Shown here one piece after another: positions 14,585 through 16,036 of a DNA stretch of 16,036 nucleotides. Made by a program: the position numbers and the translations under genes. Position 1 is the first letter of the stretch. Each line of letters opens with the position of its first letter. Under the pieces are notes generated by a model that saw nothing but the letters and a program-made list of their open reading frames with translations, did not search any database and had not been told where the DNA came from. The stretch is taken from positions 1 to 16,036 of the forward strand of contig CAWEHT010000325.1 of the NCBI GenBank assembly GCA_963808455.1, read 5' to 3'. Origin of the DNA: CAWEHT01 sp963808455 (GTDB lineage: Bacteria; Chloroflexota; Anaerolineae; CG2-30-64-16).

Positions 14585-15109
14585 TCAGGGCGTCTTCTGC
14601 AGAAACGCCTGCAGGACCTTGCCCACGTGGGCCAATGCATCAGGCGATACCTTGTCAGCCGTGTCATGGGAAGTATGCCAGTAAGGGTAATCAAAGTCAA
14701 TGATGTCGGCTGCCGGCCAGCCATGCGCAAGAAACGCTGTATGCGCATCTTGCATCTGCCACCTGTATTGGGAGATGAAGAAGGCGCCATAACCGAGCTT
14801 CGCCGCGATGGCGAAGATCTCCTCTTGTAGGGCGGGGGTCGAGTTGCGTTCCTCGTAAATCCCCTGGTTCTTGTAGCCGATCATGTCCAGGATGATGACG
14901 CCCTGCGGAGACGCAGTGAGGTGGTCGGCAAAGAAATGGGCTCCAGCAAGCGGGTCCCATCCATCGAGATTCCCGTTATCCTCGGCATCGAGGAACAGCA
15001 GCCATACCTGATTGGACAGTTGGCTCTTGTTCAGCGTGCGTGCCAACTCGAGCAGGACCGCGACGCCGCTGGCGCTACCATTTGCCCCTATCATCGGCTC
15101 CTTCCGCAA
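14585..15109 (-). CDS. M28-type peptidase, C-terminal part (after frameshift)
   Basis: This is the second half of a zinc aminopeptidase-like (M28) domain. From the TTG at 15109 it reads LRKEPMIGANGSASGVAVLL, where the family normally has GANDGASG; the bridging zinc aspartate is therefore a glycine. The remaining site residues are present: E43 and D44 in DAEDNG, D75 in LDMIGY and H145 in YWHTSHDTADK. The glutaminyl-cyclase-like string DNGNLDGWDPLAG suggests the QC/plant aminopeptidase side of the family. There is no independent ribosome site, so it is a fragment of the gene that starts at 15698. Removing one base at about 15116 joins the two halves as DPDPALRKEPM. Function is doubtful as the sequence stands. 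Confidence 0.85.
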   Translation of the reverse strand: MRKEPMIGANGSASGVAVLLELARTLNKSQLSNQVWLLFLDAEDNGNLDGWDPLAGAHFFADHLTASPQGVIILDMIGYKNQGIYEERNSTPALQEEIFAIAAKLGYGAFFISQYRWQMQDAHTAFLAHGWPAADIIDFDYPYWHTSHDTADKVSPDALAHVGKVLQAFLQKTP

Positions 15110-15698
15110 GGCTGGTATCCGGGTCCTGATCGGCCTGGCGCCTCGTATCGTAGCCCGCTCCCAGGATGAACACAGGCCCTTTCCCCGCCTTGGCTATGAT
15201 GTTTTGGCAACTCGTGCCCAGATATGTGAAGTCCTGCACTGTGACTTCCCATCCACTCGCCTCCAGCGCCCGGGTGATGTACCCACGGGTCAAACGGTCG
15301 CCGGCTGAACCGGGCGGGCGCGGGCCCAGGTTGGTCTGTGCCAGCACATCCAGGTACGCGGCGTTGCCATCGAACCCCTTCCAGGACGGAGAGGGCGTTT
15401 GACTTGCCGCAGCCGTCGGTAAGGGCAGCATCTCTGTCTCCAGGGGGGCCAGGGTCCCCTGAGATGTGGGTACAGGCACGATCAGACCATTAGGGGCTGT
15501 GGGCGTCGCCAAGACAAGCAGTGGCGGGCCGGTGGGCACAGTGCGTGCCAACGCCGGCGTCGGCACGGCAGTCGGTCGGGAAACGAACCCGAGCGCCACA
15601 TTTCCGTACCATGCCAGCAGCGCTAACAGTCCAAGGCCGAGCAGGGTCTCCAGCCAACGCCGGCGAAGCAGAGCTAGCCCTCGCCTAGAGCTTCGCAT
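15075..15698 (-). CDS. M28-type peptidase, N-terminal part with membrane anchor
   Basis: The gene starts at the ATG at 15698 (AAGGA just upstream). Residues 1-16 are basic, about 18-38 form one membrane helix (ETLLGLGLLALLAWYGNVAL), and 41-105 are a proline/threonine-rich spacer, so the catalytic part lies outside. The peptidase domain begins near 112 with AYLDVLAQTNLGPRPPGSAG and reaches VFILGAGYDTRRQADQDPD (176-194). The usual GAHYDTR is GAGYDTR here: the first zinc-ligand histidine is a glycine. After this the frame runs into ADDRGKW and stops at 15075, while the domain continues in the next frame. der ends 80 bases upstream on the same strand. With two ligand changes and a frameshift, it is either a pseudogene or an inactive relative. 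Confidence 0.85.
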   Translation of the reverse strand: MRSSRRGLALLRRRWLETLLGLGLLALLAWYGNVALGFVSRPTAVPTPALARTVPTGPPLLVLATPTAPNGLIVPVPTSQGTLAPLETEMLPLPTAAASQTPSPSWKGFDGNAAYLDVLAQTNLGPRPPGSAGDRLTRGYITRALEASGWEVTVQDFTYLGTSCQNIIAKAGKGPVFILGAGYDTRRQADQDPDTSLAEGADDRGKW

Positions 15699-15778
15699 AG
15701 TCCTTGCCTACAAAAACACATCCCACCCACCAATAGATAACCCTCGCCTCGCTCCAGATTGTGTTAGATAGCCCATGA

Positions 15779-16036
15779 CTATGCGAATGACTCCTCCTGG
15801 CGCTCCTCGTTTCTGGTCCGAAACAGCACGCGCAAAGGCGTCCCTTCAAACGCATAGCTCCGTCTGATCCTGTTCTCCAGGTAGCGCGGATACGAAAAAT
15901 GTACCAACTCCGGGTCATTGACGAAGAACACGAACGTCGGCGGCTCCGTCTCGGCTTGCGTGGCATAGAGTATCCTCAGTTGGCGCCCTCCCTTCCCCGA
16001 TTGCGCATGTTCCGCCGTTGCTTCCCGCACCAGCCT
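15779..16036 (-). CDS. der: GTPase Der (EngA), C-terminal end
   Basis: Der is a double-domain GTPase required for 50S ribosomal subunit assembly. Only the last 85 residues are inside the window; the frame is open at the right edge (RLVREATAEHAQ). They are the KH-like C-terminal domain: GKGGRQLRILYATQAETEPP, TFVFFVNDPELVHFSYPRYL, ENRIRRSYAFEGTPLRVLFR, nearly identical in pattern to the family, and a short acidic tail NEERQEESFA. It would be transcribed toward the M28-like gene. The two G domains cannot be assessed. Confidence 0.95.
   Translation of the reverse strand, partial: RLVREATAEHAQSGKGGRQLRILYATQAETEPPTFVFFVNDPELVHFSYPRYLENRIRRSYAFEGTPLRVLFRTRNEERQEESFA

Noticed and set aside
1..16036. 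CRISPR arrays, insertion sequences with transposase, tRNA or rRNA genes
   Set aside because: No regularly spaced repeats, transposase motifs or tRNA/rRNA signatures were seen, apart from the tRNA-like part of tmRNA.

Overview
The window looks like a GC-rich bacterial chromosome segment, most likely from Chloroflexota (an Anaerolineae/Caldilineae-like lineage). This is inferred from gene content and protein style only: an S41 protease next to smpB and ssrA, an HflX of this type, a DapL-like aminotransferase, M28 peptidase and Der. It is mostly housekeeping and cell-envelope DNA. I see no transposase, CRISPR array, prophage or defence island.

Layout. (1) 1-2405, plus strand: a DUF402-like gene broken across several frames and cut by the left edge, then a secreted, membrane-anchored protein with beta-propeller-like (BNR) repeats followed by HEAT repeats. 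(2) 2504-6433, minus strand: a compact envelope operon, read from 6433 down. It holds an O-antigen ligase/polymerase-like protein, a GtrA-family protein, a family-4-type glycosyltransferase with three apparent single-base indels, and a small multi-span membrane protein. (3) 6434-6640: divergent promoters whose -35 boxes abut. They drive the envelope operon leftward and a membrane-anchored DsbA-like thioredoxin protein (6641-7435) rightward. (4) 16036-7451, all minus strand: Der (5' part outside the window), an M28 peptidase-like gene with a frameshift and lost metal ligands, a class I/II aminotransferase, HflX, a 527-base gap, the S41 protease CtpA, SmpB, tmRNA (ssrA), an unrecognised 261-residue protein, and S-methyl-5'-thioadenosine phosphorylase.

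How they work together. SmpB and tmRNA form the trans-translation ribosome-rescue pair. tmRNA has its own near-consensus promoter (TTGACA, 17 bases, TACACT) and a 22-residue tag ending ALAA. HflX (ribosome splitting/rescue) and Der (50S assembly) lie upstream, and CtpA is a processing protease, so the minus-strand block is enriched in ribosome quality control. The unknown gene is 48 bases upstream of mtnP and may share its transcript.

A recurring oddity is apparent single-base indels: in the DUF402-like gene, at the start of the HEAT protein, in the glycosyltransferase, in the M28 peptidase and possibly at the hflX start. Long neighbouring genes are intact. This is either local sequence error, as in a metagenome assembly, or real gene decay. 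The M28 gene also carries two metal-ligand substitutions that a simple indel does not explain. The least ordinary noncoding stretch is a relatively AT-rich patch with nested inverted repeats between hflX and ctpA (11839-11924), which also contains a promoter-like site.
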